Counted from the stretch's first letter, positions 36,495 through 48,099 are shown. The stretch is DNA of 64,000 bases from Absidia repens (GCA_002105175.1 MCGE01000025.1:493978-557977); one strand, 5' to 3'. Notes: generated by a model not told the origin, from the sequence alone. Program-made: numbers and translations.

Positions 36495-37491
36495 TTATTG
36501 TTCTTGTCCAAGTTCTCTTGATAATTCACGACCCCGGTTGGCAGCAGCATATACGGCATCTTTCATGACCTGTCGAATATTGTTTGCTTCCATAGAGTTG
36601 ATAGCGGCTTCGGTTGTTCCTTTGGGAGACGTTACTTTGCGTCGTAAAGTAGCCAAGTCATCTTCTGAGGATTGAGCCATTTTCGTAGCACCCAAACATG
36701 TTTGAAGAGTCAACGCTTTGGCATCTTCAGGCGTCAGACCGGCTGCAACACCAGCATTTTCTAAATATACGGAAAAGAAAGAGTTTGAGTCACTTTTTTT
36801 TTTTCCCTTTCCTCCTCCGACATCAAAAAGAGTCATACTTACGCATGGCTTCCATAATCAAAAAGAAATAAGCTGGACCACTACCACTAATACCAGTCAC
36901 CGAGTCAATCAAAGCTTCATCCTTGACCCATAAGACTTGCTTTGCCACAGCCTGCATGATGTTTTCCGCCGTGTCTCTTTGTTGCTTGGTAACGCCTTGG
37001 GTTGCATAAAGACCAGCAGCACCTTCACCCACCAAAGAAGGAGTATTTGGCATACATCGGACGATGTTCACAGGTTGATCCGTATGCATCCATTTATGCA
37101 TGTCTTGTGTTGTGATGCCAGCCGCAATAGAGATAATCAATGTGGAAGGGTTCTTGAGCAATAGATCCGAGCAACTTGACAGCACTTGACGTAGGACTTG
37201 AGGTTTGACAGCCAAAATCACCACATCCGCCCCATCAATCACCTCAAAATTATCAGCCGAACCAACCATCTCAGGGTACTTCTTTTGCATGTACTGGCGC
37301 CGTTCTTCAAAAGGTTCAGAGTACTTGAGTTTGGCACCGGGATGACCACTGGCTTGTAATCCACATAGAATAGCTTCGGCCATGTTGCCGCCACCAATGA
37401 ATGACACAATGGGTTGTGAAGACAAATGTGAGCTAATGGCTTGTAACCTTTCGACTTTAGAAGAGGTAGCTGCTGTGGTTGTACTATTCAT
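36495..37491 (-). CDS. PRO3: Pyrroline-5-carboxylate reductase, paralogue 1
   Basis: Two exons (37491-36843 and 36760-36495) give 304 residues. The Rossmann motif FIGGGNMAEAILCGL, VVILAVKPQVLRQVL, VRCMPNTPSLVGEG, the helix-pair signature DSVTGISGSGPAYFFL, and the C-terminal KVTSPKGTTEAAI are all present. The enzyme reduces P5C to proline with NAD(P)H, the last step of proline synthesis. I chose the ATG at 37491 (MNSTTTAATS) because the in-frame upstream ATG gives an AT-rich, leader-like extension. There is no mitochondrial presequence, so it is probably cytosolic. A second copy lies 1.9 kb away on the same strand with the same intron position. Confidence 0.95.
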
Positions 37492-38092
37492 TGTGTGTTT
37501 TGTTAAAGAGGAATCAATTAAAATAAAGAGAGAGAGAGAGTGAAAAAAAATTTGAACCCTGTTTTCCATTTTTATATTGCCAATGGAAATTCAATGACCG
37601 ACGGAAAAACACATCACAAGTCAAAGTCAATCATAGAAGATCAGGGGCAGTTGATTGGCTTACAAGACTTTTTTTATCTTGTTGCGTTACTTATCTCCAA
37701 TGAGAATGCCATATCAGGGGTGTGAAGGTGATCATAAAAATAAAAAAAACAAACCTCCGCGCATTATTAATGTAATGTGAACAGTGAGCTGGACAGAGCT
37801 GTGAATTGAGTTCATGCTATGACGCTGTTTTGTTCCGGGGAACTCTTACAATGTGGTACCCCCTTTAACTATAACAAGTAAATCAAAGTAACATTCTATA
37901 TTATCCCATAACGTAGCCCGTCACATAGCTTCCATGACGCCTATTCAAATAATCATCCCATAAACACACACACACACACATACACATGTACACACTCGTA
38001 CATACACACGTACACATATGCACACATAAAATATTAAGTTGAAATACACAATAATAAAAGACAAAGACAAAGTCAAGATGTAAAGTAGGTTT
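37492..38092. other. Intergenic region between P5C reductase 1 and the phosducin-like gene
   Basis: Contains a P5C reductase promoter, an (AC)n tract at about 37964-37980, and the 3' region of the phosducin-like gene. No gene is seen. Confidence 0.4.
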
Positions 38093-39219
38093 TTATTCAT
38101 CATCATAATCATCAACATCACCACTACCAGCATGTTCTCGCTTAGGTGTATCATACTGATCATCTTCTGATAAAACCTCATGCCTATAAAAAGTATTTTA
38201 TTAAAAAAAATCGCACGTGAGTTCATTATGCCATTGTCATACACACCTACTCCCCCCATGATATCACTATTCCTTTTTTTTTCTTTTTTCTTCTTACCTA
38301 ACAAGGACATCTTCTACGGCTTCTGCGGTATACCGAGATCCAACTTCATCATCCAATCGTACCAAGTTGGCGACCAAAATCCCATCTTTATAGCCCAGAA
38401 TCGCAGGCGAGCCCACCAGGTCAAATTCCAAGTCCAAAGCAGATACACGGATAATTTTCGCCAAGCAATATTTCCGTGCCAGTCCTTGCAGAATCACATC
38501 CAATTGACGACAATGCTCCAAGGTATCATCATACAGGTGAACAATAACAGGCACTGTGCGCCATTCATCATCGATGACTGTTGCATAATCATCCACATCC
38601 ACTTGTTGTACAGTTCCAAACACTCGATGGTCTTGTCGTGTCGTATGATGTCGCATTCTTTTCAGTTCCGCCAGCCGGTTTTCCCTGTATGCCTTGATCG
38701 CTTCCTCATCATCAGAATCGGCGGCGTCTTCAAGGTTATCACCATCGTCTTTGAGAACTTGTTGTTTGGATCTGTCTTGATTTTCTGACCTTGATTCCAG
38801 TACCAGTTCGATTTGCTGTTGTTGTTGTTGATCTTGGAGATAGGTCGTCGTCATGGGTGCACGTGCTAAAAGTTTGGCATTGTAATCAGCAATTTGGCCG
38901 CGTTTTTTTGATGCATCCATCTGCTGCTGGTATTTCTGATCGTCAATCACACCTTTGGGTCCCGTTTGTCGCCCTCCTTGTCGCATCATGGTTGCATTTG
39001 TTGCAGAACTAGACTAGAGAAAAGTTAGTATAGTCAGAATTGTAATATATATATATATATATATTTGTTTTTGTTTTTCAAGACACTTACGTGGTCATGG
39101 TCATCTTGTTTGCCACCATCATCAGAAACATCACTATCATTGTCGCCTAGTCGTCGTTCTCCTTTTTCACCATCATCTAAAGAGCTGTTTTGTAATTGAG
39201 CCAAGAGAGCGTCTTCCAT
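38093..39219 (-). CDS. Phosducin-like protein (PhLP1/PDCL type)
   Basis: Three exons (39219-39091, 39013-38298, 38183-38093) give 311 residues. The N-terminal part is acidic and contains the helix-1 motif GPKGVIDDQKY. The C-terminal thioredoxin-like domain includes DDEWRTVPVIVHLYDDTLEH, LARKYCLAKIIRVSA, GSPAILGYKDGILVANLVRL and DDEVGSRYTAEAVEDVL. In PhLP1 this domain works with the CCT chaperonin to fold and assemble G-protein beta-gamma. The wording fits PhLP1 better than the Plp2 or viral IAP-associated-factor classes. The tail is acidic (SGDVDDYDDE). A Gln6 run sits in the linker. The gene is sandwiched between the two P5C reductase paralogues, all on the minus strand. Confidence 0.85.
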
Positions 39220-39383
39220 AATAAAATAAAAGGGACAACACAACCAGAATAAAATAATCAAAAAAAAAATCGATGATATTTTTTATTAATTTTTTGAGAC
39301 CCCGTCAGCCGATCATGAATAAAAAATACCGTAAAGTGGGGGTGGGGGAGGGAAGAAGTAAAAAAAAAAAGGGTATCTATCTA

Positions 39384-40471
39384 TCATTCTATATCTAATT
39401 CATCAGATAATTCCCGAGCACGTTGAGTAGCAGCAAAAACAGCATCTTTCATCAATTTTCGTACTTGATTGTCTTCCATGGTCTTGATCGCAGCTTCCGT
39501 TGTTCCTTTAGGTGATGTCACTTTCTTTCGTAAAGACGCCAAATCCTCCCCTTCCTGTTGTGCCATTCGTGCCGCTCCAAGGCATGTTTGTATTGTCAAT
39601 GTCTTTGAAGCTTCCTTTGTCAATCCAGCTTCCATACCAGCATTTTCTATTAACAAAACAACACAAAACAAAAAAATAAATAAATAAAAAACTGGGGGTT
39701 GATCACACCTATTTTCTTCCCATCAAATAGAGTCAGAGTTTTTCGCTCTATTTTTTTTGATCATGACTTACGCAGAGCTTCCATCAATAAAAAAAAGTAG
39801 GCAGGACCACTTCCACTTACACCCGTGACAGTATCAATCAAAGCTTCTTTTTCTACCCATAATGTCTTTTTGGCTACCGCTTGCATGATTTGATCGGTGA
39901 GTTCGCGTTGGTCTTGATTCACCGAAGCATTGGCATAAAGTCCAAAAGCACCTTCACCAAGGAATGCGGGGGTGTTTGGCATACATCGAACCACAGGGGG
40001 CAGCCGGCCGACACTGTCGTCTTTGTTGTTCAACGCCATCCATTGGATCATTTGTGAAATCGTCACGCCACCAACAATAGATACAAAAAGAGGAGGCGAA
40101 GATTTTGATAAAGAAGGTGAATGGACAATGGAAGGCAAGGCTTCACGTAGTTGATGAGGCTTCACTGCTAGAACGACGACATTGGCATCTTGTAACGCTT
40201 CATCTTGGTCTTTTGGATCGGCGGACAGTCCAGTCATACCAGGGTACTCTTTTCGCATATACTGTAGACGTTCATGGATGGCTTCCACATATCGAAGTTG
40301 CTTGTATTGTTTGGTTTGCAATCCACCAAGTAGCGCTTCCGCCATATTACCTCCGCCAATAACTGTAATCACAGGCTGATGCTTTGTAGTGGTTGTTGTG
40401 GTATGCGTAGATAGCTTGCGTGCCGTTTGTCGAACATGTAAAAAAGTCAAAACGGAAGGCCTGATGATCAT
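39384..40471 (-). CDS. PRO3: Pyrroline-5-carboxylate reductase, paralogue 2, putative mitochondrial
   Basis: Two exons (40471-39772 and 39646-39384) give 320 residues. Motifs match paralogue 1: VIGGGNMAEALLGGL, VVVLAVKPHQLREAL, VRCMPNTPAFLGEGAFGLYA, DTVTGVSGSGPAYFFLLMEA and RKKVTSPKGTTEAAI. The intron falls at exactly the same phase and residue (after MEAL, within the codon before NAG), which points to duplication after intron gain. The N terminus MIIRPSVLTFLHVRQTARKL, with Arg/Ser/Thr and no acidic residues in the first 20, looks like a mitochondrial presequence, absent from paralogue 1. A loop insertion around residues 140-155 (NNKDDSVGRLPP) is specific to this copy. Confidence 0.93.
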
Positions 40472-41040
40472 GATATTAATTTTCCTAAAATAAAAAGGAA
40501 GAAGAAAAAAGGAACAGGGTCGTATTATTATTTTGGAGATATATTACCCGCCATAAAACTCCGCTGACAGACCCAAATTTCGGGGAACGGATCAAACAAA
40601 CCACACCTCACTATTGTAAAAACATGCTACTATAGTTATATGTATCATACAGCAATTGGATATCACAACCAGGTTTCATATCTTTTCATCCATTTCATAT
40701 ATAACGTATATATCAAAGGAAGTGCTCCAGTATATGGCAGTAGGCCTCCACTAGCACATATCCGGAACTACTTGAAATAATTTTCTGAAGACGTTGTCGA
40801 CTGTGAAATATCGTAATTTGAATAACGAAAAATATTATGTTTTGGATCTCCTAAGCATTATCCATTTTAGGTGTGTTTGTATGCGTATGTGGAAGAAGGG
40901 TGAGACTGGATGCAAATGTGGACGAATCTTCCATTTATATAGGTGAGTGGCAACACAATGAAAAACAATGAAACAGCCTTACGAATTACCCGCAGGAGTA
41001 ACCCATGCCAGCAATACACGTCAAAAACAAACTGCAAGTG
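40472..41040. other. Intergenic region, no gene seen
   Basis: Promoter of P5C reductase 2 followed by AT-rich sequence without coding character, leading into the tandem repeat at 41044. Confidence 0.35.
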
Positions 41041-41043
41041 ATC

Positions 41044-41545
41044 TGTTGGGCAAAGCATGAGGAAGTCTCAAAGTTTGATTTGAAGAATAGTCAGCACTAA
41101 TTTAAAGGCACACTTTATTGAAGGAGATTGGTAAGGTATTAAAACTAAGAATGAGTGGTTCATAGTTGCAGGAGACTGAATAGGTGAATATGTTGGGCGA
41201 AGCGTGAGGAAGTCTAATGTGAGATTGATGGATGGTCAACGCTAATCTAAAGGTGTCCTTTATTGAAGGACATTAATACATACTAAAACTAAAGGCAGGT
41301 AGGGGGGCGCTCATAGTAACATGGGGTTCAATGGAAAGACCTATTGGACGAAACATGTGGAAGTCTAAAGCTACATTTGAATGATCGTCAACACTAATAC
41401 AAAAACACAATTGTAAAATTGGATCTAAAATAATGGTACATCTAAAGTCATGAGAAAGACAAAAGGGATATCTTCGACTGAAACATAACCGCGGTCAACG
41501 CTTAGCATCTAAAGGGGTGATGGTAAAAAGGATTCTTTGTATTAT
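41044..41545. repeat. Tandem array of ~150-bp units (about three and a partial fourth)
   Basis: Units start at 41044, 41191 and 41342 with the words 'tgttgggcaaagcatgagg', 'tgttgggcgaagcgtgagg' and 'tattggacgaaacatgtgg', each followed by 'aagtct', a 'gtca(a/g)c(a/g)ctaat' word and a 'tttattgaagga' or related word. Spacing is 147 and 151 bp. A degenerate fourth partial unit ('ggtcaacgcttagcatctaaagg') lies near 41490. Units differ by roughly a third, so the array is old. Confidence 0.7.
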
Positions 41546-41564
41546 ACAATACAAAAAATGAGGG

Positions 41565-41897
41565 AAGCAATTGGAAAAATTTCATTGAAACAAGGAAAAG
41601 AGACATATTTTATTTAATATATATTCAAACTATGGACAAACTAACACTAAACTAAGCTAATGATGACTCCAGAAAGCCAATTTAGTGTTTCTAAATCCTA
41701 GATCCAAAATGAAAGGGGATGCCCATGCATGTTGTAAACCCAGAGCTGAAATCCCTTCTAAACTAGTTCTGACACTATCTAAGATCACTACAACCTCAAA
41801 GAAGTTGAATGGCGAAGGAAAAAAGAAAAGGAAAAGAAAGAAAGACAAAAAAAAAACTTGAGTAAATAAACAGCCACGTGGGCGGGATTTGAAAGGT
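41565..41897 (-). repeat. Dispersed repeat family R1, copy d (minus orientation)
   Basis: Read on the minus strand it matches copies at 46412, 59408 and 61535: 'caaatcccgcccacgtgg' start, pyrimidine-rich stretch, 'gtgtcagaactagtttagaa', 'ctttcattttggat', 'agtttgaatatatatt(t)' and 'aataaaa' end. About 330 bp long. No coding capacity. Confidence 0.75.
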
Positions 41898-41914
41898 TTT
41901 AATATCGCGTGTGG

Positions 41915-42140
41915 ATTGGACCGACTTTTCTAACGTTATGTTTAGTCTAAAACTTGACACCCGCATTCCCACAGGATCTACACTCACCAACACATACCTA
42001 CGAACATCTCATCTTTAGATAGGTGTTTAAGTGCCATCATTATACTACATAGTTTAGATTAGTCGTTATAATTTATATCTGCATCTGAATAAAATATGAT
42101 TTGCATCTTTACTTATACATTTTAGTTTGCTTTATTGAAT
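41915..42140 (+). repeat. Dispersed repeat family R3, copy a
   Basis: Matches 62590-62850 in order: 'tggacc', 'tatgtttag', 'gtgccat', 'tagttta', 'tatagttta'-like word, 'aataaaatat', and 'acattttgtttgct'-like end. The match is clearest from 'gtgccat' on (42030-42135). Confidence 0.55.
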
Positions 42141-42314
42141 GGGTATACGTTTAATGTACTGTACTGCACAATGCTTATGTTTATAGAAGAAATAGCTGAT
42201 GTGTATGCGGGTAAAAAAGAAAAAATAAAGATTACCTACGAAAACAATGTCGATCAACCGTTGTGGTCAGCACTCCGACTACTTATGGGGTTCAAAATAT
42301 AGGGGTGAATGTTA

Positions 42315-42600
42315 TTTTGTGAACGGCTAAAACCGACCAAATTCATACGCCCAAGTCACATTTTTAATAAAACAGCAACATCCAACCACTTACTCTTTTC
42401 CTTTGTATGTTAACTATCATAGTACGCAGTTACGCAGTTAAACGTTTTATTGCCAAGTAAAATAAGTATCCTTAGTAATTTCCGTGAGGATTTTTTTTTT
42501 TTTTTTTGGGGGTTCTTGATAAACTCCATCATATCACGGCCAATACAAGGCACACGTGGTTTTTTACTTTAATAAACATGATGTATAGTTCATATGACAT
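42315..42600 (+). repeat. Dispersed repeat family R2, copy b
   Basis: Shares 'aaaaccgaccaa', 'cgcccaag', 'attgccaagtaaaataag' and 'aaactccatcatat' with copies a and c in the same order and similar spacing. It includes a T17 run near 42491. Confidence 0.6.
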
Positions 42601-43322
42601 TCTCTATTAAATTTGTAGAACAATTGTTCTGCGTTGTGTTTTTAGCGGTAGAATGATCCTTGCTGATTCATGCAAATGAATGACTCTTTTAGCGGGAACT
42701 GAATATCTTTTCTTTTTTTTTGTCCTGCTTTGTTAAAACTGGAACCATGGTAGGTTGGCACCAAAAAAAAAAAGGGCGGATTCTAAATTTCTACAGTAGT
42801 GAAGAGAATAGTTCATGCGTGACAGGGAAAGCACAATTCACATCATATTTAACCAAGGTATATACGCCGTCCTCTTCTTTTTTCTCTGGAAAAGCTATAC
42901 TAGAAATAGGATGATTATATTTCGATACTTATCATAAATGGGAAAACTCGTTTTCACCTATCTGTCGTTATTGCCATTATTTTAAATTGATCGCCATGAT
43001 TTTTACATTTTGGCAAGGCTTGATTTCCTCTTGATAGTATAAACGGGGAAGCGCTAAAGGTAAAAATATAGACATCATAGAAAAAGAGGGAATAGCTTGG
43101 TTGGAAATCATACTTTTAGTCTTGGGAGTGGGACAGTAAGTAAAACCACACAACTATTTTTGGTGTGGCAGTAAATAAAAAAGGGGCGGGGGTGCTTTCC
43201 CGCATTGATGAAACATTTTTTTTCCTTTCTTCCCTTCCCCCCCCCTCTCTCTTTCTCTCTGTTTCTTTTTTCTTTCCTTTTTCTTTTTTAATATTGCCAC
43301 AGCATCACTTTATATCAATAAG
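42601..43322. other. Intergenic region upstream of the CYSTM-like gene
   Basis: AT-rich; the frame 42720-42914 is interrupted-looking low-complexity sequence and rejected. The final 120 bp are CT-rich (C8 near 43239-43246), typical of promoters in this window. Confidence 0.35.
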
Positions 43323-43760
43323 ATGGCAATGACACCAATGGCAATGCCTTATCCAGGTTCCGCCCCTCCGCCTATACATGCACCTCATCCTGGAATGTCA
43401 TCGCCGTATTACCCACCTCATATGATGGCCCCTTATTCTGCTCCTAGTAAGAAGCTCTTGTAAGAAAAAAACAAACAAACAAACTCACCGAAATATTTGA
43501 TTCAATAGCTTTTTACCCTGGAGCAGTCCCAATGCATCATCGTGCTCCCGGACCAATGATGGTCAGCCATCCAGGATATTATGATCGAGGTTGTTGTGAC
43601 TGTAGGGATGGTTGTTGCTTATGTACATGGTAAGAAAGGAAATAAAGGAACCAAAGATAGCGCGGATGGCAGTATGATGCTCATTTTTTTTAATAGCTTG
43701 ACTGGACTTTGTTGCGCTCTATGTTGCTGTGAAGATGAACAGTGCGCTTGCTGCTATTGA
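43323..43760 (+). CDS. Small cysteine-rich CYSTM-like protein
   Basis: Three exons (43323-43446, 43509-43629, 43697-43760) give 102 residues. The N-terminal 70 residues are Pro/Met/His/Tyr-rich (MAMTPMAMPYPGSAPPPIHA). The C terminus is a Cys block: GCCDCRDGCCLCTC, then LTGLCCALCCCEDEQCACCY. This 'Pro-rich N terminus plus Cys-rich C-terminal membrane module' is the CYSTM arrangement, found in stress-related membrane-anchored eukaryotic proteins. Each intron interrupts the frame cleanly and the Cys block spans the second one. Membrane anchoring and metal or redox roles are inferred from the family, not shown here. Confidence 0.75.
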
Positions 43761-44713
43761 TTTTCATCGAATACACTATTGTCATCACCGTGGGTGGTTG
43801 GGGATGGAATAGAATTAGAATAGTCATTGTTTTTCTTTCAAGTAGACTAGTTGTACATGTTGATCTTATGACCTCCATTATTCAAAACAAACAAAACGAC
43901 ACACTCCACCGTATACCCTTCTCTCTCATTTCATCACTCACTAGTATAGATATCTTTTAGTATTGTGTATATATATATTCTCCCTCCCCTCTCTTCATTT
44001 CCGTGTTAAAGTTTTATAATAAAAAATTCAATTATATTTATGAAATGACTTTGTAGGATTGGTGTTTTTTTCATTTTGATTTGCAGATTTTATTTTATTT
44101 AGTATGTTCAAGATAGGAAGTGGCCAAATGATGAATATCTTTCTTATATATCATTTGGTGTATCAGTGAATCCTTCTTTTTCTTTATTCTTTGTCAAAAC
44201 GTAGACTTGGTGAAGAGAGAATCTTGTCTTTCCCATGTCCTGTATTTGACATTGTATGAGAAAGAAAAAAACAAAACAAAAAAAAAACACAGCTGGTGGT
44301 GCGTAACATTCCCCCATCCCAAATGGGCAACAAAAGTCGCGGTGATTCAAACACCCCAAGCCTCTTTGTCTTCCGAAGCTCTTCCGAAGGTGAAATATCG
44401 AACAAGTGAAGTGAATGTGGAAGTTGAGTAGGGCCAAAGACAATCCAACTCCAACAAAGAAATCGGGAGCATTCATTCGTTTAGAGGTATAAGAAGGTAT
44501 TCGCGTTGACTGCCAACGATCTATGCCATTTTTTTTTTTTGACCATAGATTTCATTATGCGAATGGATAAAACATGAACTTTATTGTGAGCATAAGCGGG
44601 GATTGAAATGACCTATACGCAAAAATCCGCCGATGCTCATTTCTTCCTTTTTCTTTTCCGTTTTACGCAGCTCTTTTTTTTTTTTTTTTCTTCTCCTTCT
44701 TTAAAACAGCACA
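43761..44713. other. Intergenic region, no confirmed gene
   Basis: 3' end of the CYSTM-like gene (AATAAAAA near 44019) and then a GC-richer stretch (44290-44480) with overlapping short frames on both strands lacking splice or domain support. A T-rich leader (44640-44700) precedes the next gene. Confidence 0.35.
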
Positions 44714-45624
44714 ATGGCTTCTGAAGAGGTAGGTTTCAATATTAGTTTAATTATCACATTTCGCACGTTATTATACTCAGTCTCCTCGACTTTCTTCTTC
44801 TTTTTCGGTATGGGATTAGTCCAAACCTATCCTTTACAGCTACTTCCGGTCCACCGCAAGCTGGCGCGTCCGCATTGCTTTAGAATGGAAGGGCATTGAC
44901 TATGAATATCGAAATATTGACTTGGTATCCGGTGCCCAGGTAAGAAAAAACGAGTGACTTCTTTTGCAAAAGTCATCCCTGTATCTCATTTTCTTCTAAA
45001 TGAAAAATAGCAATCCGAAGAATACCTCAAATTAAATCCTTATGGCAAGGTACCCTTGTTTATTACAAAGGATGGAAAAGCTATAGCTCAAAGCGAAGCC
45101 ATTATCGAATACCTTGAAGAAATCAAACCAGGTAAGAAGGGGAAAAAAAAAACCAGGACGGGATAGACTGGAATATGATTCATTGAATTCTATCTTTTTT
45201 GTATATAGAACGACCTATGCTACCTAAAGGTGCTTGTCATCGTGCCCAAGTAAGATCTATTGCCCAAGTGATTGCATGCGATATCCATCCTTTGCAAAAT
45301 TTGTCTGTTTTGAAACACGTCGCTGGCCCTGATATGGAAAAACGTTCTGAATGGGGAAATTACTGGACAAGCAAGGGATTTGAAGGTCTGGAGTCCATGC
45401 TCGAACAAACTGCTGGGACATATTGTTTGGGCGACAACATCACTATGGCCGATATGTTTTTGGTGCCTATGATCTTCAACGCGCAACGATGGAAAGTTGA
45501 TATGAAACCTTTCCCTTTGATCACTCGTATCAGCAATACCTTGATGACATTACCTGAATTCAAACTCACTCACCCACACCGTCAAGTCGATTGCCCCGAC
45601 GAATTGAAAGAAACTGGACTGTAG
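44714..45624 (+). CDS. Maleylacetoacetate isomerase / zeta-class glutathione S-transferase
   Basis: Four exons (44714-44728, 44820-44939, 45011-45131, 45209-45624) give 223 residues. The N-terminal thioredoxin fold reads [20 protein letters not shown], then NPYGKVPLF and [13 protein letters not shown]; the C-terminal helical domain has [17 protein letters not shown] and [24 protein letters not shown] enzymes isomerise maleylacetoacetate in tyrosine/phenylalanine breakdown. The usual catalytic SSCSWRVR is STASWRVR here, so the Cys is replaced by Ala; some homologues share this. The first exon is only 15 nt, and the correct acceptor (ttag at 44819) is the one that yields SKPILYSYF; an alternative tacag 21 bases downstream puts the rest out of frame. 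Confidence 0.9.
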
Positions 45625-46411
45625 TATATATATATATATATACATGTATATATGTATATAGCGTATGTAGTTATTTAGTTTTAAATCAAATAAATAAAAA
45701 AAAATGCTTTACTGTCTTGTATCGTGAAAAGTTTGTCTCTGATTTGAGGCTGTGATTGTGTGATACTGACTGTGTTAATGATGATGGGAGGGGGATATTG
45801 ATAAGTTGGATGATGGCAATTCGAATGCTGATGATCATGTTGCCTGGAGGGATTGGCAATTATGTTTTTTCAATTATTGCAGTGATATCTTTATGCTTGC
45901 TTTGAGGACACACAAGGGCATTTGGATCCTATTTTTGGCTGTTTATATACGGTAAAAATTCAGGACACACAAAATCGAATTGTCTGAGTGTTTCTTCGAC
46001 AGTATAGTACTGGACTGCCCACTAATTCCTCTCTGTCTCTCTCTCTTTCTCTCTCTCTCTTTTTTTTTTTTTTTTTTTTTACCAACTTCTTGCAATAGCA
46101 GGATTTATCGCAAGTGCCAGAAACATAGTACAACAATAGATGAGCTCCAAGTCATCATTATTTTGGCTGCTGTTTTTTCATGCCTTTTTTTTTTATGCGT
46201 CTGTCACCGCCATTATTTTGAACAGCCCATGAAAATACGGCTCTGTCCTATTTCCCTAGATTTTGAAGCCCAGTGACCCGAGAGAAAGCACAAACATTCG
46301 ACAAGATCAACTAAACGTATGAAACATTATGATAATAGTACCAATACAAGACATATTTATTCAGAGGCAAATATGAACAGCTGCTAAATTATGAGAGCAA
46401 CCAGAGAAAAC
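45625..46411. other. Intergenic region after the GSTZ gene
   Basis: (TA)n near 45625-45640, AATAAA near 45690, and a CT-rich microsatellite running into T22 (46035-46080). The frame 45980-46276 crosses that repeat and is rejected. Confidence 0.4.
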
Positions 46412-46757
46412 ATTCAAACCCCGCCCAATTGATATTTTTTCTAAATTTCGCTCATTCTTTTTATTTGTTTTCTTTTTCATTAATCTTCACAATTGTGGCG
46501 CGTATAGGGTTATGGTAGTCTTAGATTAATGTCAGGATTAGTTTAGAGGGGATATCAGCTCAGGGATTACAAAGTGCTTGGAGAGGCCCTTTCATTTTGG
46601 ATTCAGGATTCGGGACCACCCATAGTTGGCGTTTTGAAGCTTTTATTAACTAAGTTTAGTCTTAGTTTGTCATAGTTTGAATATATATTTGAATAAAACA
46701 TGTCTCTTTTTATTTTCTTCAATGAAAAATATTCCATTAGTCTCTCTCATGTTTTGT
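46412..46757 (+). repeat. Dispersed repeat family R1, copy a (plus orientation)
   Basis: Contains, in family order, 'ttcaaaccccgccca', T-rich stretch, 'cttagattaatgtcagga', 'agtttagaggg', 'cagggattacaa', 'ccctttcattttggattcag', 'agtttgaatatatatttg', 'aataaaacatgtctcttttt' and 'cttcaatgaaaaat'. No open frame. Confidence 0.75.
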
Positions 46758-47090
46758 GCTGTAGAATGAATAATAAATAATGACTCTATATAGGGTTCTA
46801 AACTACGTGACATAGCAGCAATAGTTTAACTAAAGGGCTGCAAGAATCGAAACTAATGATGTATATATAGGGAAGTAGAATACAAAAGACAGGGGAAAGT
46901 GGGCGAGAACGTATACCTTTTTGTGGCCGCACCTGCTGACTGTGGCGACAATTTTTGTTTGGCAAAATAAGGAAATCCCGCAGCCGACGTGAGCGGAAAT
47001 ATCCTCCTTCTCTACCTGTCTCTTCTCCTCTTTTTTTTTTTAATTTTTATTTTTTATTTTTTTTCGTCTACTTCAAAGCACTACTACATC
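46758..47090. other. Promoter region of the WBP2-like gene
   Basis: AT-rich sequence ending in a T/C-rich stretch (47005-47090) before the start codon. No gene is seen. Confidence 0.35.
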
Positions 47091-48099
47091 ATGAGCCTCA
47101 ATTGCGCTATGCTCTCAGCTGACGGGCGATCGGTCATTCCGTTACCTCAAGAGAAATCATTTTACTCTCAAGATACGGTCAAACTTGTACTCGATTGTTC
47201 GGAAAAGTAAGTTTTGTTTTAAGAATCTTTGCTTTAATTAAAGTGTTGACTCATTTGCTTTTATTTTATTTACATATACATATATCAACTTGCAGCGGCT
47301 ACCCTGGTACTTCAACGTAAGACACTATATGAAATAATAAGAATAATACAAAGTATATTTATCTCATGGCCCTTGTTTTTCTTTCTACAATAGTGGATAT
47401 TGGTCAAGTCAAGGGTTGTTGTATCTCTCGAACCGACGAGTAAGGATAACACACTATGTACACATCCCGAGTCTCACTTGTGCTTCTATTGTATAGATTG
47501 TCTTCATTCCCTCTTCGCCCACAGAACATTTCCAATCATTGAACATACCTATTCTTCACTTGAAAAACTGGACATTGGAGCAGCCTTGGTTTGGCGCAAA
47601 CTACATTGAAGGGATCGTTGTACCCGTAAGTAAAAATAAACATAGTGGCCTGTGATAGTGTGTATATGTGTGTAGAGATATAGAGAGAGATCAGGTGATA
47701 TTGTCAAGCTGACCTTCTTCATTTTCTTGAAACGTCCTGTAGGTTCCAGGAGGTGGCCTTCTCAAAAATGGGAAACTCACTCTGACCTTCCGTGAAGGTG
47801 GCGCTATTGAATTTACCACCATTTTACAAAATTTGATGGAACGAATGTCAGGTAATATGATACAATATAATCATATTGGACAACATGGTCACTCACAGTC
47901 TATATCACTAGAAATAAACGAAGTACCATCCCACCATGAACCCCTACCATCCTATCAAGCGGACGCATCAACAACCTCCTCAGCATCAATGGCAGCACCA
48001 ACCACATACCCTATGCCGATGCCAATGCCAATGCCAGTGCCAACGCCACCAACCAACCAAGATTTACCACCCGCCTACAATGATATCCAACGATTTTAG
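47091..48099 (+). CDS. WBP2-like GRAM-domain protein
   Basis: Five exons (47091-47206, 47296-47316, 47394-47439, 47497-47625, 47743-48099) give 222 residues. The start MSLNCAMLSADGRSVIPLPQ and the body (QDTVKLVLDCSEN; GLLYLSNRRIVFIP; ILHLKNWTLEQPWFGANYIE; LTLTFREGGAIEFTTIF) match the GRAM/PH-G domain of WW-domain-binding protein 2. The C-terminal tail carries LPSYQ and LPPAYNDIQRF, a PPxY WW-ligand like those that recruit Nedd4/YAP-type WW proteins in animals, plus a Met-Pro repeat. In fungi a partner such as Rsp5 is plausible but inferred. Exon 2 is only 21 nt. Confidence 0.9.

Noticed and set aside
44144..44476. Minus-strand frame with apparent hydrophobic start
   Set aside because: Overlaps competing frames on the other strand; no splice signals or domain; probably spacer.
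45980..46276. 98-codon frame with Leu/Ser/Phe repeats
   Set aside because: It is a translated (CT)n/T microsatellite plus AT-rich flank.
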